Assembly (NCBI GenBank): GCA_020466095.1
Contig: CM035807.1
Coordinates: 36,026,039-36,090,038, forward strand
DNA length: 64,000 nt
Source of the DNA: Chlorops oryzae
Lineage: Eukaryota; Arthropoda; Insecta; Diptera; Chloropidae
Direction of reading: 5' to 3'
Numbering within the stretch: the first letter of the stretch is position 1; each line of letters begins with the position of its first letter. The notes beneath the pieces are model-generated. The model did not search any database. It was given only the letters and a program-made list of their open reading frames with translations, and was not told where the DNA came from. This document shows, piece by piece, positions 1 to 12,204 of the stretch. Position numbers and translations under genes: made by a program.

Positions 1-250
1 AACATAACAATTTTTTGATCGAATAATGATGGCAGCGGAGGTTTTCAGCCCTTCTCTTAACACCATGTCTGGCCAGACCTTTTTCATTTTTGAACGGTCT
101 TTTCACATAATTCTAGTCAAGATTCCGAAAAAAGCTCACAGTTAGCTACCTGAAATTGTATTCTATAGCGATTTCGGGAAAGAAACTTTAAAAAGACGCC
201 CTCAAACAGCACGAAAAACTTCCTTTAAAAAATTGTCTCTTTAATTGAAC

Positions 251-486
251 ACCCGGGCCTGTGCGTTTATAAATTAAAAGCATACTTTATGGAGTAAAAA
301 TTTTGTTCAACTAACAATAAGTTAAGATGTAAATCTATTTTTAACTTCAATATGAATTTTTTTGAAGTTAGAAAAGCGGTTTGAAGTACAACTTCGCTAA
401 AATTATTCGCAAAATGTTGTTAAGAAAAATTATCGCCCCATAAAGTATGCTTTAAATTTATAAATGCAACAAAGTCCGAGCCCTGA
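251..486. mobile_element. Foldback/MITE-like inverted repeat
   Basis: The two ends form an imperfect inverted repeat of about 40 bp. The left arm contains GCATACTTTATGG at about 279-292 and the right arm contains its complement CCATAAAGTATGC at about 438-450; both are continued outward by TTTATAAATT-like sequence and GGGC/GCCC edges. There is no coding capacity. This is the structure of a short non-autonomous DNA transposon or foldback. The superfamily is not assigned because no clear target duplication is seen. Confidence 0.55.
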
Positions 487-1387
487 GTATAGTGCATTTT
501 AGGTATTCTATATAAGAATTTATTATTTTTCCAGACGATTTCAAGTAATAGTTGAATACGGAATGTTTTAGTGCCAACGAATAACAATTTCCCCGACAGC
601 TATTTTGTTATATTATTATTTGGTATTGCTCAATTTTCGACTCAGGTGGCAATCGAATCATTCTTCGGCACACAAACATATATTCCATTACATCTCAACC
701 AAAGAAAAAATATGTGGTCACTAATACATTTACTTTACATTTGCGATCGTAAAGCTCGAGATTTTAAAAATTTGAAAGTGAAGCCCAACGCTTTGAACTC
801 AAGTTCAACCCAATAAACAAATTCAGTGTTTTTGTTGGAAGTTTGGATTTGTGTTGTCGCCTGTACTTCAATATGATATTCTGCATTCTCTGGCCTGAAT
901 TAAAGATAAATCATAAAATGCAATAAAATTCTAAGAACTACGAACTATTGTAGGTTTCGCGCTGAGCTTCCAGCAATATGTTTTGAATTTCCGTTCCACA
1001 AAAAAGAAGGCAACTCAGCAGCTTTTGGCGCGAATGTAATAAATTTTGTTTCCCGCTCTCTCTCTCTCTCTCTCTCTAAGCTAGCTACAAACGTACATAA
1101 GATGCAGTTTTTTATCTATTATTAACGATTACGTCCGCTTTCATCATAGCTGGATAGGTATAAAGCTTATGCAACATTGTCTTGAAACCGGTAAAATCAG
1201 TGGAATGTAATTTCCAAGAAGTGCGAAGAATGTTATTTTTCACGAAGAAAATCAAAACACTAGCGAAAAGGAAATTGATGTACAACCACTCTGATTTCCA
1301 TTTTTCAAGAGCACTACTCTTATGTGACGTCTTAGAAATTTTGCGTAGGAAAATAATATGTACCGAGACAATTGCATATTTTAAATG
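487..1387. other. AT-rich non-coding stretch with a (CT)n tract
   Basis: No gene is supported; the short open frames lack coding signs. A (CT)n microsatellite of about 12 units lies at about 1053-1077, downstream of a GGCGCGAA patch. Confidence 0.5.
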
Positions 1388-2053
1388 CAGTGTACTCTCT
1401 CTTATGCCATGTTCTCACTAGGCCGGGTTAGGGTTATCGGCGAAACCCGCTTTCGCCGCTTTCACCATAAGCTCCATTAATCTTTTTTTGTTCCTGCGGA
1501 TATTGCAATGCTCTTCTGATATTATTGCTTCCAATATTCCTTTGGCTTTTTCAGCTTCTTTAAACATTTCTAATAAAGCAAAGTCCATTTTTATTTTCAA
1601 TTTCTCGATGATATAGTATATCAGATATACCTTGCGCGTTTTTTAGATTTCAAACTCCCAAGCCGGACATTATCGCATCATGTAATGAAAACAGCGGCCA
1701 TCTCCCAACAAACTTCATTAACCGTTAGAGTTAGTAATGCGAGTAGCCGCAGTATGAATTTTCACCACTTCGGAAGTAGTTCAGAAGTAGTGAACTTTCC
1801 GGCTGGGTCATATGATGTTAGTAAACCTTTACTCGCTCGAAGCTGATATGAACGCTTTGAGTTAAAGTATCGGGTTAAGAACTTAACCCCTATAGTGAGA
1901 ACATAGCATTAAGCGGACACTTACCGGACAGAAAAATATGCCCGCATAAGAGCAAAATATATGAGAAGCAGGAATACTAGAGCATTCCCAAAAAGATTCC
2001 GATTAAGAGGGGTGTCCGCTTAAGAGGAGTGTCCGCAAAACAAGAGTACACTG
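1388..2053. mobile_element. Pogo/Tc1-like MITE split by a Harbinger-like insertion
   Basis: The left end reads CAGTGTACTCT at 1388 and the right end is its complement AGAGTACACTG, finishing at 2053. After the TIR both sides continue to AAGCGGACAC (left, once the inner insertion is removed) and its inverted counterpart, giving a roughly 26-bp imperfect TIR. A CAGTG start is usual for pogo/Tigger and Tc1-like elements. TA follows the right end, but the left flank is TG, so the TA duplication has decayed or is absent. Without the inner element it is only about 160 bp, so it is non-autonomous. Confidence 0.6.
1405..1908 (-). mobile_element. PIF/Harbinger-like MITE with short ORF
   Basis: TIRs are TGCCATGTTCTCACTA (left) and TGCTATGTTCTCACTA (right, inverted), followed by GGGTTA on both sides. 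The flanks are TTA at 1402-1404 and TTA at 1909-1911, the 3-bp TWA duplication typical of PIF/Harbinger. It sits inside the CAGTGTAC element, and removing it with one TTA rejoins the host sequence cleanly. A 60-codon frame on the minus strand (1418-1600) begins MKIKMDFALLEMF and runs into the TIR. It is charged and helical and could be a remnant of an internal protein, but I cannot identify it. Confidence 0.65.
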
Positions 2054-3099
2054 TATGTGGCTTTTATTTCTACAAAGAAGAGAAGAAGCCATTTCAGATA
2101 CCCGATGCAAGATCAACAGCAGAATCAAGGAGTTCCCCATGGCGTTGCTGGAAGCTTAAACGATTTATCCTTGTAGTCTTCAAACGCAGCTGATTGGTTA
2201 CATGGAAGGAGATTGGAGTCAAATCCTTGCTTATGAACGTGTTCCCAAAATAGCTTCACTGTTGAAGAAAGGTTTTCATAAATTATATGTACGTCGAAAA
2301 GATGACAGAGCCACTAAGATTTTAAAATATTGATAAGGGCTTAAAGTACCTATATGAGTAAATTAAAACGGCCTAGTTCAACGAATGTAATAGATTTCTC
2401 GTATCAACAAATGATCGGCACAAGCGTATGGGATAGTGTTAAAAATCGTGGCATCTGCTACTGCTTAAGTCCTTGCTGTGGCACCATCATTTTCTGAATT
2501 TCGCTTTGTTTTGCATTTCATCAAAACTAATAACTACTTCGACTTTTACACCTCATCCAAGCATCTTTGCACTCAATTTCATTTTATGACAGATACTTGC
2601 ATCAATGAAATTACATGAGGAAATAGGTTTATATATTAAAAGACAATAAAAGCAATGAGAGCAACTCAAAGTTTATTACGAAACACACTTACACATGCCA
2701 CTCTAACTACATATTTGTGCTGATAGAAATATGTACACTATTCCGAATGCTACATGAGAATTGAAGATGATTTGGGGGAAAAATAAGGCAACATTTCGAG
2801 AGAAATTTATTTCGCGCAATCGAAAAACAAAAAAAAAAAAATTAAAGGCAAAGGAGCAGGCTCAGCATGAAAAACGCGAAAATAAATATAAACTTTTTAC
2901 ACTCTGTAAAATGTTACTTACTGCGGTGATAAAAGCCGTGAAATCCGTTGTAGACATGTACACATTGTATGTACATACATATGTAGAATTTACAATGCTT
3001 GCCACATCAAGTTGCCCGCCTGCGAGCAGCAAGCAGCAAGCAGCAACACGAGTAATGTGGCGCGAAACGGGAACTGACTGACTATCGCACATACAGCTA
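2054..3099. other. Unassigned AT-rich non-coding stretch
   Basis: No convincing gene, RNA or complete transposon is seen. Only chance open frames are present. A short GCAGCAAGCAGCAAGCAGCA run lies at about 3026-3045. Confidence 0.4.
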
Positions 3100-3345
3100 C
3101 TTAAAAGCTAAAGTGGGTCTGTTAGCCACTTTAGTCAGTCAGCCATTGAGTTAGTCAGTCAGGCAATTTGTCAGTGAGTGAGCTAAAGTGACTTTACTGC
3201 AATTTTCAAGTGGCTCGAACACATAAAAAGCCAACTTTCGGTTTTAGGCCGAGCGTTGTACACTGCCACAGCAGAGTAATCGCAAGTGTGAGCGAGCACA
3301 GCGACAAGTGTTGTTGTATCGTGTGGAGTGAAAAAACTTGTCGAA
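3100..3345 (+). promoter_or_regulatory. Possible promoter/5' UTR-like GC patch
   Basis: This stretch is clearly less AT-rich than its surroundings. It carries repeated TCAGTCAG motifs at about 3133-3180, which resemble the arthropod initiator TCAGT, followed by GT-rich sequence (CAAGTGTGAGCGAGCACAGC near 3285-3304) like many fly 5' UTRs. No TATA box is evident and no start codon with a plausible protein follows. It could be the first non-coding exon of the + strand Ig-domain gene, or simply a conserved regulatory patch. This is an inference from composition and motifs only. Confidence 0.25.
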
Positions 3346-4321
3346 AAAAAGTTGCTCCTTCTTTTACTTTAAGTACGAAATCCAGAAGCTAATGATTGAA
3401 CTTATGTAGTGTTATTTATGCTCACAGAATACATACAAACATGCAACAATACATCCATACATGCGCAGATTTGTACGTACGCTCACACGAACGCACTTGA
3501 TGTTATACGAGTATTTACTCCCCTTCATGGAAGAAATGAAATCGAATCACACATTTCAATCTCTTTTTAGCGAATTTTATCAAAATTTTCAATAGCCATT
3601 TGGCACGCAATATGCTAATGAGGCACTTAACAATGTAATACAATAAGAATGCGCTGCAAAAGCTAAAGACGTGTTTAGGTTTTCAGGGAAATCACAGAAA
3701 TGTTTTCAATTGTGAAACCGTACATCGAACCCACACTTAAAATGCCGGTGGATGTCGTTCATATTATTTACGAGAAAAATTTTGGATTTCAATTTAAAGT
3801 TTTAAACTTCAATTTTCGTTTTAAACGAGAATTAGTCGAAAATTGGAGCAGCCTGTTTGCCGAATTAGTTTGATCTGACATTAATCAACGCTGCAGTCGA
3901 GATTATTTGCTAAATCGTGCTTTATTTAAAGTACGAAATTATAAAAAAAAAAAATGATGAAAATTCAAGGCATACTCTCTCTATTTTAAAGTCGTTATTA
4001 TGGATCCCGCCTAACTAAAATCAATACATCAGCCTTATTGTCATTGGAAGATCTTTAACTTAAGTTACTTGAAAGAAAGATTTTTGTCTCGAAGCGTACA
4101 ACAACGACTGCTAAAAAATAGAGCCGACGACGACTGCGATTTTCGTAGTCGGAAGCCTCCTCAGGGCTCTGGCACTGGTGTGGGCTAACGAACCCAGCCT
4201 GCCTTACGCCAATCCAGTAACAAAAGTTTGCGCTAAGCATTTTTTTCAGCATATATATTGAGTTATTAAAGTGTGGACAGTAACTGGCTGCAGGAATCAC
4301 CTTGAAATTTCTGTCAAGATT
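3346..4321. other. Unassigned non-coding stretch
   Basis: AT-rich, with scattered ATACATAC-type runs and homopolymers. No gene is supported. Confidence 0.4.
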
Positions 4322-4400
4322 ACCATACAAAATATATATAGAAATGATCAGCGTCACCAGGAGATTCGATTTAGACCTGTCCGTCCACTTGTCTGTCTGT

Positions 4401-4955
4401 CAGGCACGTACGCAGGGGGCAGAATTGGGAGTTTCAAAGCCCCTCCCTGAAATTTATTTTGAATAAATCTTTTGTTGCACCTAACTTGTTTTCCCATCCC
4501 TGAGCGTAGAATACTTTTTTACTTTTATTTTTAGATTTTAGACATTACAAATTTTCCACATTTTTGTCCGCCTCCGTCGGGACTTGAACCACGAACCGTC
4601 AGATTGCTGAGCGCAAACACTTCCACAACGCCAACGAACCCTCTGACCTGCGCGCAGCAAATATATTAAATAAATGAACATCGAACTGTGCTGAACATAC
4701 GAAACGTCAACATGCTGTTGAAAAAGTCAATAGGAATAAACCACCCCTCTTGTATCTATTTATTTTCTAGTTGTACTTGCTACAATCTTTATCTTCATTT
4801 GAACTAGTTCAGTTGTTCCTGGTGATGTGAGTAGTCACGTTAAGCAAATCATCTTCAAAGTAACTGCGGGGTTGTATAAGGAATATACATTACTCATACT
4901 TACCACGTCCCTGCAAAACCAAAACCACCTTAATATTTTTCTGCGTACGCGCCTG
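4401..4955. mobile_element. hAT-like MITE nested in the family A element
   Basis: TIRs are CAGGCACGTACGCAG at 4401-4415 and CTGCGTACGCGCCTG at 4941-4955 (14 of 15 paired). The flanks CTGTCTGT (4393-4400) and TTGTCTGT (4956-4963) form an 8-bp target duplication with one difference, as expected for hAT. The host microsatellite and the following TATACAG block resume immediately afterwards. There is no transposase, so it is non-autonomous. It carries an inverted tRNA-like module at 4575-4640. Confidence 0.75.
4575..4640 (-). repeat. tRNA-like module (box A/box B) inside hAT-like MITE
   Basis: Read on the minus strand, a box A-like TTGGCGTTGTGGAAGTG (4619-4636) is followed by GCGCTCAGCA and a box B-like GTGGTTCAAGTCCC (4579-4593). 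Spacing is about 45-50 bp, as in tRNA-derived SINE heads. It is not a canonical tRNA because the arms do not pair properly. It resembles the modules at 19374-19430 and 50316-50375. Confidence 0.5.
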
Positions 4956-5360
4956 TTGTCTGTATACAGTTTCCTTATCGAAGGAGTTGAGTTATTTTTT
5001 ATGCGAGCTCACGGGGACATGAGTAAGAACTAGTCCGAGAATTGACCCGATCGGACCATTTTTAGGGGTACCTCCAGTACTGGGTACCGTTACGAAAATC
5101 ACAAAAACTGCTCCAAAATCAGACTTTTTCGAAATATTTCAATGAATTTAAGAATTTGAGCATATACATACATATTTTAGCCTTCGATTAAAATTCAAAA
5201 ATTTGAAAAAGTGGGCATGGAAAAGGGGCGAGATTCATAAAGGAATTTAAGAAAGGTCGGTATATGGGGCTCGTTATGGTCTTAAAAATCTCTAGAATAT
5301 TCTTTCTTCTATTTAAACATGTGTGTCTGTGTCGGGTATTGTATTGTCAGGCTCGCTTGT

Positions 5361-6659
5361 TTTTTTTTTTAATCTACGTTCGGCTTTACTTATCTATTTA
5401 AGTCATGACTAATTATTCCAAGGTCTAAACTTGTTATGTAAAATAGTAAAAGTTATAAGACCTTCATTTTAGAACGAATGTACCCTCTAACGTCACTAGA
5501 TTAGTCAGATTAGGAACAAAAACATTTTACTATCTCAAGGATCAAAACTGTATAAAGAAATTAAAATTCTCAGATCATCCGTAAAACATGAAATATTTCG
5601 TGGCATTCGTGCCGCAGAGTGCACCGGAAAGATCGAAAGACTTCGGCTGAATGGTTAGAGCAATAAATTATATTGTTCATTGTACCCGATTCTGTGTCAG
5701 CGTCCAGTGAAAATTCGAGAGCAACCAAATATGTTAGAATGACGGCTTTAGAAAAGGTGAATAATGGCAACCATTCCAAAAATAGGAGCACAGCGAACCA
5801 ATCAAATTCTGAAAAGGATATAAAAAAAACTAAAGAAGTAAAATACTTTTCAAGAAAATAAAGAATTTATTGACACTTGGCAGGAAACGAAATAATCGAA
5901 AAATAAATAATTTCTAACGATGTGGCCAAGCCACTGCCCCAGACGCTAAATGTAATAAATTGAAAATATCCGTGAAACGTAGCAACTCTTCTGTGAGCTA
6001 TTAGAAGTATGCGAAATGAAAACTGCTTGTTTAAGGTATTAGAGTACGGATGAAAGGCTTTATGATTTCTATTCGGGACGGACTGTGTAATGCGAGCTAG
6101 ATACTTTGCTGGCATCGCTATATGCAATGTAATTGAGTGTTAAGCTCTATGCTTTCACTCTCGCGACGCGCAACCAACGTTGGCAATTTGGCAAAGAATC
6201 AAGTAACTATATATATTTCAGTAGCTGTACCATTACCACAGGGCTTCGGTGTGCTTATATAATGTATATGTATGAAACTATGTCGAAATACGAGGCGTTT
6301 TATGCTTACGCTTGTTTTCTTAATCTATAAAATTGAAAAATATGAATTAGAAGAAATCCTTATATATTTGAGGATAATTTAATAAATTAAAAAGAGTGTA
6401 CAAAAAAAAAAGAGAGCCAAAAAAGGAAACTAGCACGTAGTAGGTACAAAGAGATATTTAACTTTTTTCGGAAATTTTGGAAAGTAAATGCATAAAAATA
6501 TTTTTGTAAAAAAAAATTACATACATATGTATATGCGTTTAACAAAATATAGTATACGTATACATACATATACGATTTCAATTGAAAATATCGCAATCAA
6601 AACATTCATTACTTTACGCTATTTTCGTTTTCTTTTTTAAGGATACAGTACAAAACGAC
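5361..6659. other. Unassigned non-coding stretch
   Basis: AT-rich, with a few runs of 60-86 open codons that show no conserved motif. No gene or complete transposon is seen. Confidence 0.4.
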
Positions 6660-7098
6660 TTAGGGTGTCATAGACAGGCAAACCTGACAATTCAAAACAC
6701 GGCACAGAAAAGCGGTTAGCTGTAAACGTTTAAATATATTCACATATTATAAATTATCATATATATTATATCAAATACCGACTTCTGTTCAATTATTTTG
6801 ATTGACCCTTAGATTGGCCCTTAGATTGGCCCAAACAAGCCCATTCTTGAACTTCAACTTCTTCATGACCCCGTCAATATCCATAGGCATGTCAGGATAG
6901 CTGTACTCTTTTGATAAGAAAACTGAATGCGTACTGACCAACAGACGAACGGACTGATGGACATCGCTGATTCGTACCTCCTGGTGATGCTGATCATATC
7001 TAGATATATGTATTTTGCGTGGTCCATCTTGAATGGCTCTGTGTTCGACACGACAGCATAATCCTAATATACCACGTTCAAAGACTATGTCGGGTATA
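6660..7098 (-). mobile_element. DINE-1/Helentron-like element, family A, decayed
   Basis: Begins with a diverged GGGTGTCATAGACAGGCAAACCTGACAAT (inverted end block of family A, stated here across two motifs) and ends at CTATGTCGGGTATAAAA. In between lie the CTGATCATATCTAGATATATGTA and ACTGACCAACAGACG counterparts. The copy is shorter than the family A copy at 62824-63699 and strongly mutated. Confidence 0.55.
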
Positions 7099-10000
7099 AA
7101 ATTGGCAAAGCGCCCTTAAATTCAACAATTTCACTTTCGATTGGTTTTATAGAAAAGACCACCCTTACAGCTGTGGTTGGTCGACAGAGTAGCTTGCACA
7201 ATATTCAGTTACAACAAAAGTGCTCACTTCAGTTTTCCTTTTCTTTCTTTTCTTTTCCTTTCATTTAATTTATTGTTTTTTCAGTTAAACGATGCTCAAG
7301 GGTATAATTTGGCAAACACTAATGTGCGAACAAATTGCGTACAATGTGCTGAATTCAAGTGTTCATAGATTTTATTTGAAGCTTCAATGCCGCATTAAAT
7401 AAAACGGATATTACTTGCCGTATTTTTTTTTCCTGCCATGTTCAATCGAGTGAAGAAAATTTGAAAGGAGAATCAGCATGCAATTAATTAGTATTGTATC
7501 GTTACTAAAGCCCTTATGAAATAGGGCACTTTTTCATTTTAATAGCAATTTATTCGAAGGCTTTTTACCTTTCATTAGATGAAAATGATCTCAGAGCAAA
7601 TGAAAAAAATCTCTTCATAGTATAAGAGGGTTTTAAACACAAACGAGTTCACATTTCGTCCTTTTTCATTCATTCATAAAAATCAAGCAAAGACAAAAAA
7701 TTCACAGGAAATGAGAACAAAATCGAGTTGAAAGCCCGGTACTCAACCTAAAAGAAAGCAATGTATATGAACTGTTTGTAAGGAGAATTGGGAATATGAA
7801 AATTTAATTCTGGAATAACAGGAAAAGAACTCTATGTAGGTACTCGTCAGGCAGCACACAATGTAATGAGCAAAATGGTGCAATGTCACTAACACGTTAA
7901 TGAGTTCGTTCTCTTTCTTTTTGCGAACAATAGCAATGAGCGGAAAAAAATGTTGCAGCAAAACTTTTGCTATAAATGCTCCATATCACCAAAGGCAAGG
8001 TGCGTATCGTCTGAATTGAAATTCACGGCGAGCACGTGCCAACTTAAGTAAAGCTGTTTCGAAGGATTGCAGAGCTCATCTGCAACACCAAGAGCACAAG
8101 CCGCACCAACAACCTCTAACCTATCGAATCCCACCTGTGCATGCGATCCATAGTTGTGTTTTTTTCGTGCTCAGGCCATTTTAATTTTCAGATTTCGTAA
8201 GAACAAAAGGGAAGAAAACAAGTTTTTAAAAAGGGGAAAATGAAATCATCCTTTGCGAAAGTTCTACAAAAGTAATTAATGAAATATATAAGCAGACTTC
8301 AACCACATACAAACAGCACGAAAAAACAAAGGCACGCCGTTGACATCGCTTATTAGAGTTGGTTGGTGCGTTGGCTTCTTGGTTGGTTGGGGGATAAGGA
8401 TAACGATGGGGGGCCGTTAAGTTGTTACGATTCATCTCATAGCGTAAAGCAGCATGTTGAGCTTGTGAAGAAATTTTAAAAGTGAATCATACCGTAGAGC
8501 AACTGCCATTAGTAGCATTATTTTACGTGTTACAGTAATGCGCTTTTCTGTGCATGCTCTGATTTGTGCGATTAATGCGATGCCTTTGCTGGACCGGGGC
8601 TCATTTGTGTGTATGCAACTGTGCATGTCGAGTAATGTTGTGAACAGCGGACGGAATCAAGAGAATTGAATTTTTCCAACAGGATATTTTATCTGTGACT
8701 TCTATGCTAACATAATAGTGACAGTGTCATGCGTGCACATTTTAGGTGAGAATGTCGAAAGGAAACTGTTTATATTTTTCATTTTGATTGGTTTTTTCCG
8801 CTCAGGTAAAATATATAGCGAAAAAGAATATGTTCTCCTTGACGGAAATTTAAAAATATTCAAGGATGACAGATAGCAGCCCACTGCAAATTAATTTTTA
8901 TCTTCGTTTAAAAATAATCCAAATATGACGTCATTGAAATTTTGTGTTCAAATGTCATTCAAAGTGTCGAGGGAAATGTTATGCGTTCTGAATCTATCAA
9001 AGTCACACTATCAGCATCTGTGTAGTGAGCATGACTATTCCTCCTGGTATGTCATAGGAATGTTGGAGTTTCTGTATCATGGTACAAAATTGTATGTAAT
9101 ATTTAAACATAGGGATTTTTTTTCATTTTTTCTATTGCGAATTCCTTATTTCCATCGCTCAAAAATTAATGCTTTTCTAAAGGTGACCCTCCTTAAAGCC
9201 ACAACAAACATTGTGATTAAATATCGGAAATAAGTTTTAGCCAAACATCATTCTTATTTGCTTTTCTGTCTTCGCTTTGCCACGTTAACTTCATCTACAG
9301 CTTCGAAGCAAACGCCTCTGGAGAAAAACGAAGAAATAAATAATCTTCAAAAAGTAAATAGAATTCACTTTCAAATATTTAAGAAACAAATATCTATACG
9401 TCGAAGTGAATTTTCCGATTTGGATCTGTAACGCTTTTACTTTTATCTACTTCCAGCATATTTATGTAAGCAACGATATGATAAGTTGTTATGTATGACT
9501 CCCTAATATAAGAAAACTTAAACAAGTATCAACACGTGATTTCGTGCCGTTTTTCTAATAGCAACATTACAAAACATTTTCCCAGGCATCGTCAAATATG
9601 ACATATAGCCATATATAATATTTCACATATTTCTGTGCTGGAATGTAGCCGTGGGAGTAAGGCAAATGTGATAAATATACTCCATATGTCGAACTGTGTT
9701 ATGTCTTTAACATTGTACATTGGGTCAAACTTGCAGCCGCCTTTCTTAAATTCTCTTAACGGAGAAGTTGTATTTCGAAAAAGAGCACGATGGAGTTTTC
9801 TTTGATGAAACCTAGGATCAATAAGTCTTTTATGTAAACTGAACCGATATGAAATTATCCTTTATCCTGTACTTCAAAAATAATGTATAAAATATTTTCA
9901 CTCATGGCATGAAATGTAGATCTTATAGTGAACTTTAAGGATCAATTTGTTGTATGTGGAACACTCTTTCAATGACTTGGACAAAAGATTGCTTGGAAAA

Positions 10001-11329
10001 ATAATACAACTTAAAAACGGTTTGGGAAATATTGATCCATGAATACAGGATAAAAGTTAAGTCACCATCAGGTGTTCATCTCTCTTGAACGTAGACAAAG
10101 GAACTGGTCGGCTCGAGTGCCCCCTATGTAGGGGCTTTTACTGTTTTCGGCGAAAATAAAACTCAATGGTGCCTCAGCAGATCCTTAAAATTCCACAGCA
10201 GTAGGCATATGATAAATAATTCTTCTGATTTTGCTCTGCATGATTTCGACTGCATGGCTTTAGAGGCTCGTTATGAACATGAACTTGAAACATATTCTCT
10301 GGGGTTGTCACTTCGCTCAAGCCATTGTTAATTTAATTCGAACAATAAATTCAATTCTTTAAATGGCAATCTTAAGTTACGTCTGTCACATGGCAGTTCA
10401 CTTAATACTAAGCACAAAAATATTCGCCTGTGGCAAGCGATTTCCTAAGCGCTTGCATGAGACTTGAAAATTTTTGTACATATTGTTTTTTTTTTTTTTG
10501 TTATTGGTATATGTACATTTCGTATGTTTGTGTAACGTACCAACAACTGTGGCTTGAATATAAAAGCGAGACCTTTCGCCTGTGCGCAGTAAGTATTCTC
10601 TTGTCTTAGCATTCTTTCTTGTTGCACAGAAAATTTGCTTTAAGCACACTCGTAGCGCGAAAATTAAATCAAATGTGAGCGCGAACTTCACTTAAACAAA
10701 GATTACACTTTCTTAACTCAACGCTAAATGTTGTTTCTGAACTTTTGATTGTAGATTGCTTTGTGTCGTTCTGTAGCTGAAAAAGTTTGGCGCTTTTTAA
10801 AACAGAAAAAGACAATAAAAACTTATGCACACATATCAAACGGATAAAGTTGAAAAGGGTAATTAGATGGAAAAGAAGATGAAAGGCAACATAATGAAAA
10901 TTTAAGTATTCAAACTCATTTTGGGGTGTCTTAAAAACTTACATAATTTTGATGAAGGAAACCCGAAAAGGTTCACCAATATAAGCACTGCGCGCTCCTC
11001 TACTATTGTTGCGCCGCAGATGATGACAATCTCATAATTAAAGATCTTGCGATACGTTTACTGTTACAACAAACATATTCGCGTTACATAATGCCCCCCT
11101 CACACAAAAGGAAAAACAGCGCTGGAAAAAGGAACATTTACCTTATTTGCAAACAGAATCGAGATCGGATTAGGATTAAAATTCAATTTTTTTTCTCGAA
11201 ATTCTTCCCGCAAAATACTAAAAACATTGTTCAGGAAAGCAAAATTCGGGAAATCAAACTTGTGACAATACAAAATTCAATTATGCAGAATTCTGGATAT
11301 GATTAAAAACTCATTTCTGTACTGTAAAA
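7099..11329. other. Unassigned non-coding stretch
   Basis: Long AT-rich sequence without supported genes. Points of note are a less AT-rich patch at about 8015-8150, a poly-T run at about 10488-10499, and a TATAAAAG motif at 10558-10565. The open frames in this span (60-102 codons) lack recognisable domains or splice logic. Confidence 0.4.
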
Positions 11330-11430
11330 CGTACCCGAAAACTCTGTGGCGGGGGTCCATAGCGTTTGTGGAGTTGTGTGTAACATCCAGAACCAGTCGA
11401 GATAGACCGGATCAAGAATGATAGAATATA
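11330..11430 (+). mobile_element. Family A element, left-end fragment
   Basis: Matches the first ~100 bp of family A: ACCCGA..CTCTGTGG, then AGTTGTGTGTAACATCCAG and AACCAGTCGAGATAGACC. Truncated on its right side. Confidence 0.6.
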
Positions 11431-12130
11431 AGATTACGACATGCGCAGATTTTAGTTTTATTCGAGCACTTGAGACGTTTTTGTGTGTGCTGCCACAAAG
11501 CTGTGTAAATTTCTAAAAATATTTCTTTGAAAATTTTTCAGTTTTATTTTGTGTTGTTCATTGATTATTTTACAAGAACATCTCATTTTAAGGACGATTT
11601 ATGTATGTATGTAAAAACCAGTTTATGTAAAAATTTCAAATTGGTAGATGTTTTTCGAAAGTCAGTGGCAACGCTGTAAGTACATGAATTCTTTAATTTA
11701 AATTTTTTGTCTTAAAAAATTTCATCTGTCAAAAATTTTCAATAATTTCAACCAATCAGGATACTTTAAACTCTAGGTCACAAGTGTATATATTCTACTT
11801 ATCGTCTTTCTGCAGGAAATGTCAATAGTGAATCTATACTATTTCTCTACTGACTGTGTCAACAGTGCTACTGACCAGTTATACCCGTCGCAATGCTTTG
11901 CTTTATTGACATTTAACATTGAGTTGTCATTGAATGTCAACAGTAGACGGAATAAAATAATTGACGAGCTTTTGACGTCGGTACTATTATGTAGACAAAA
12001 GGAGTCCTCTTTCGCTTTATAAGAAGACATGTTGTTGACATGTGCAATAAAGATGAACTATACATCTTGACAGTACAGATTCTCTAATGACATCGCCTAT
12101 AAATACTGTTGACGTTGGAACTAGTTCTCT

Positions 12131-12156
12131 TGTCTATATTGACGTCAATATAGACA
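12131..12156. repeat. Perfect 26-bp palindrome centred on TGACGTCA
   Basis: The half-site TGTCTATATTGAC is followed directly by its exact reverse complement, with no loop and no mismatch. The centre is the CREB/ATF consensus TGACGTCA. It could be a protein binding site or the centre of a small palindromic element; it lies in a stretch rich in GTCAA/TTGAC motifs. Confidence 0.8.
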
Positions 12157-12204
12157 TGAGGCCATATGGCGACAGGCTTCCTGCGCTGCTATTATCCTTG
12201 GACC

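Larger units (their letters stand above)
4322..5360 (+). mobile_element. DINE-1/Helentron-like element, family A, interrupted
   Basis: This copy belongs to the window's family A: an ACCATACAAAATATATATAG start block, ATGATCAGCGTCACCAGGAG, a TGTCCGTC/TGTCTGTCTG microsatellite, TATACAG..CTTATCGAAGGAGTTGAG, a GGGGTACC block, and an end at GTGTCGGGTATTGTATTGTC followed by AGGCTCGCTTG. The layout matches non-autonomous Helitron-like elements of Diptera: an AT leader, a GATCAG..TCGATTTAGAC block, a CTGTCCGT tract, and a GGGTAT subterminal motif. Left end truncated. It is split in the microsatellite by a hAT-like element at 4401-4955. Confidence 0.7.

Noticed and set aside
8015..8150. Less AT-rich patch with a 37-codon open stretch after a TGCAG
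   Set aside because: No matching donor site and no protein similarity recognised; too short to call an exon.
10558..10600. TATAAAAG with an initiator-like GCAGTAAG about 30 bp on
   Set aside because: No coding or exon-like sequence follows, and such motifs are common by chance in AT-rich DNA.
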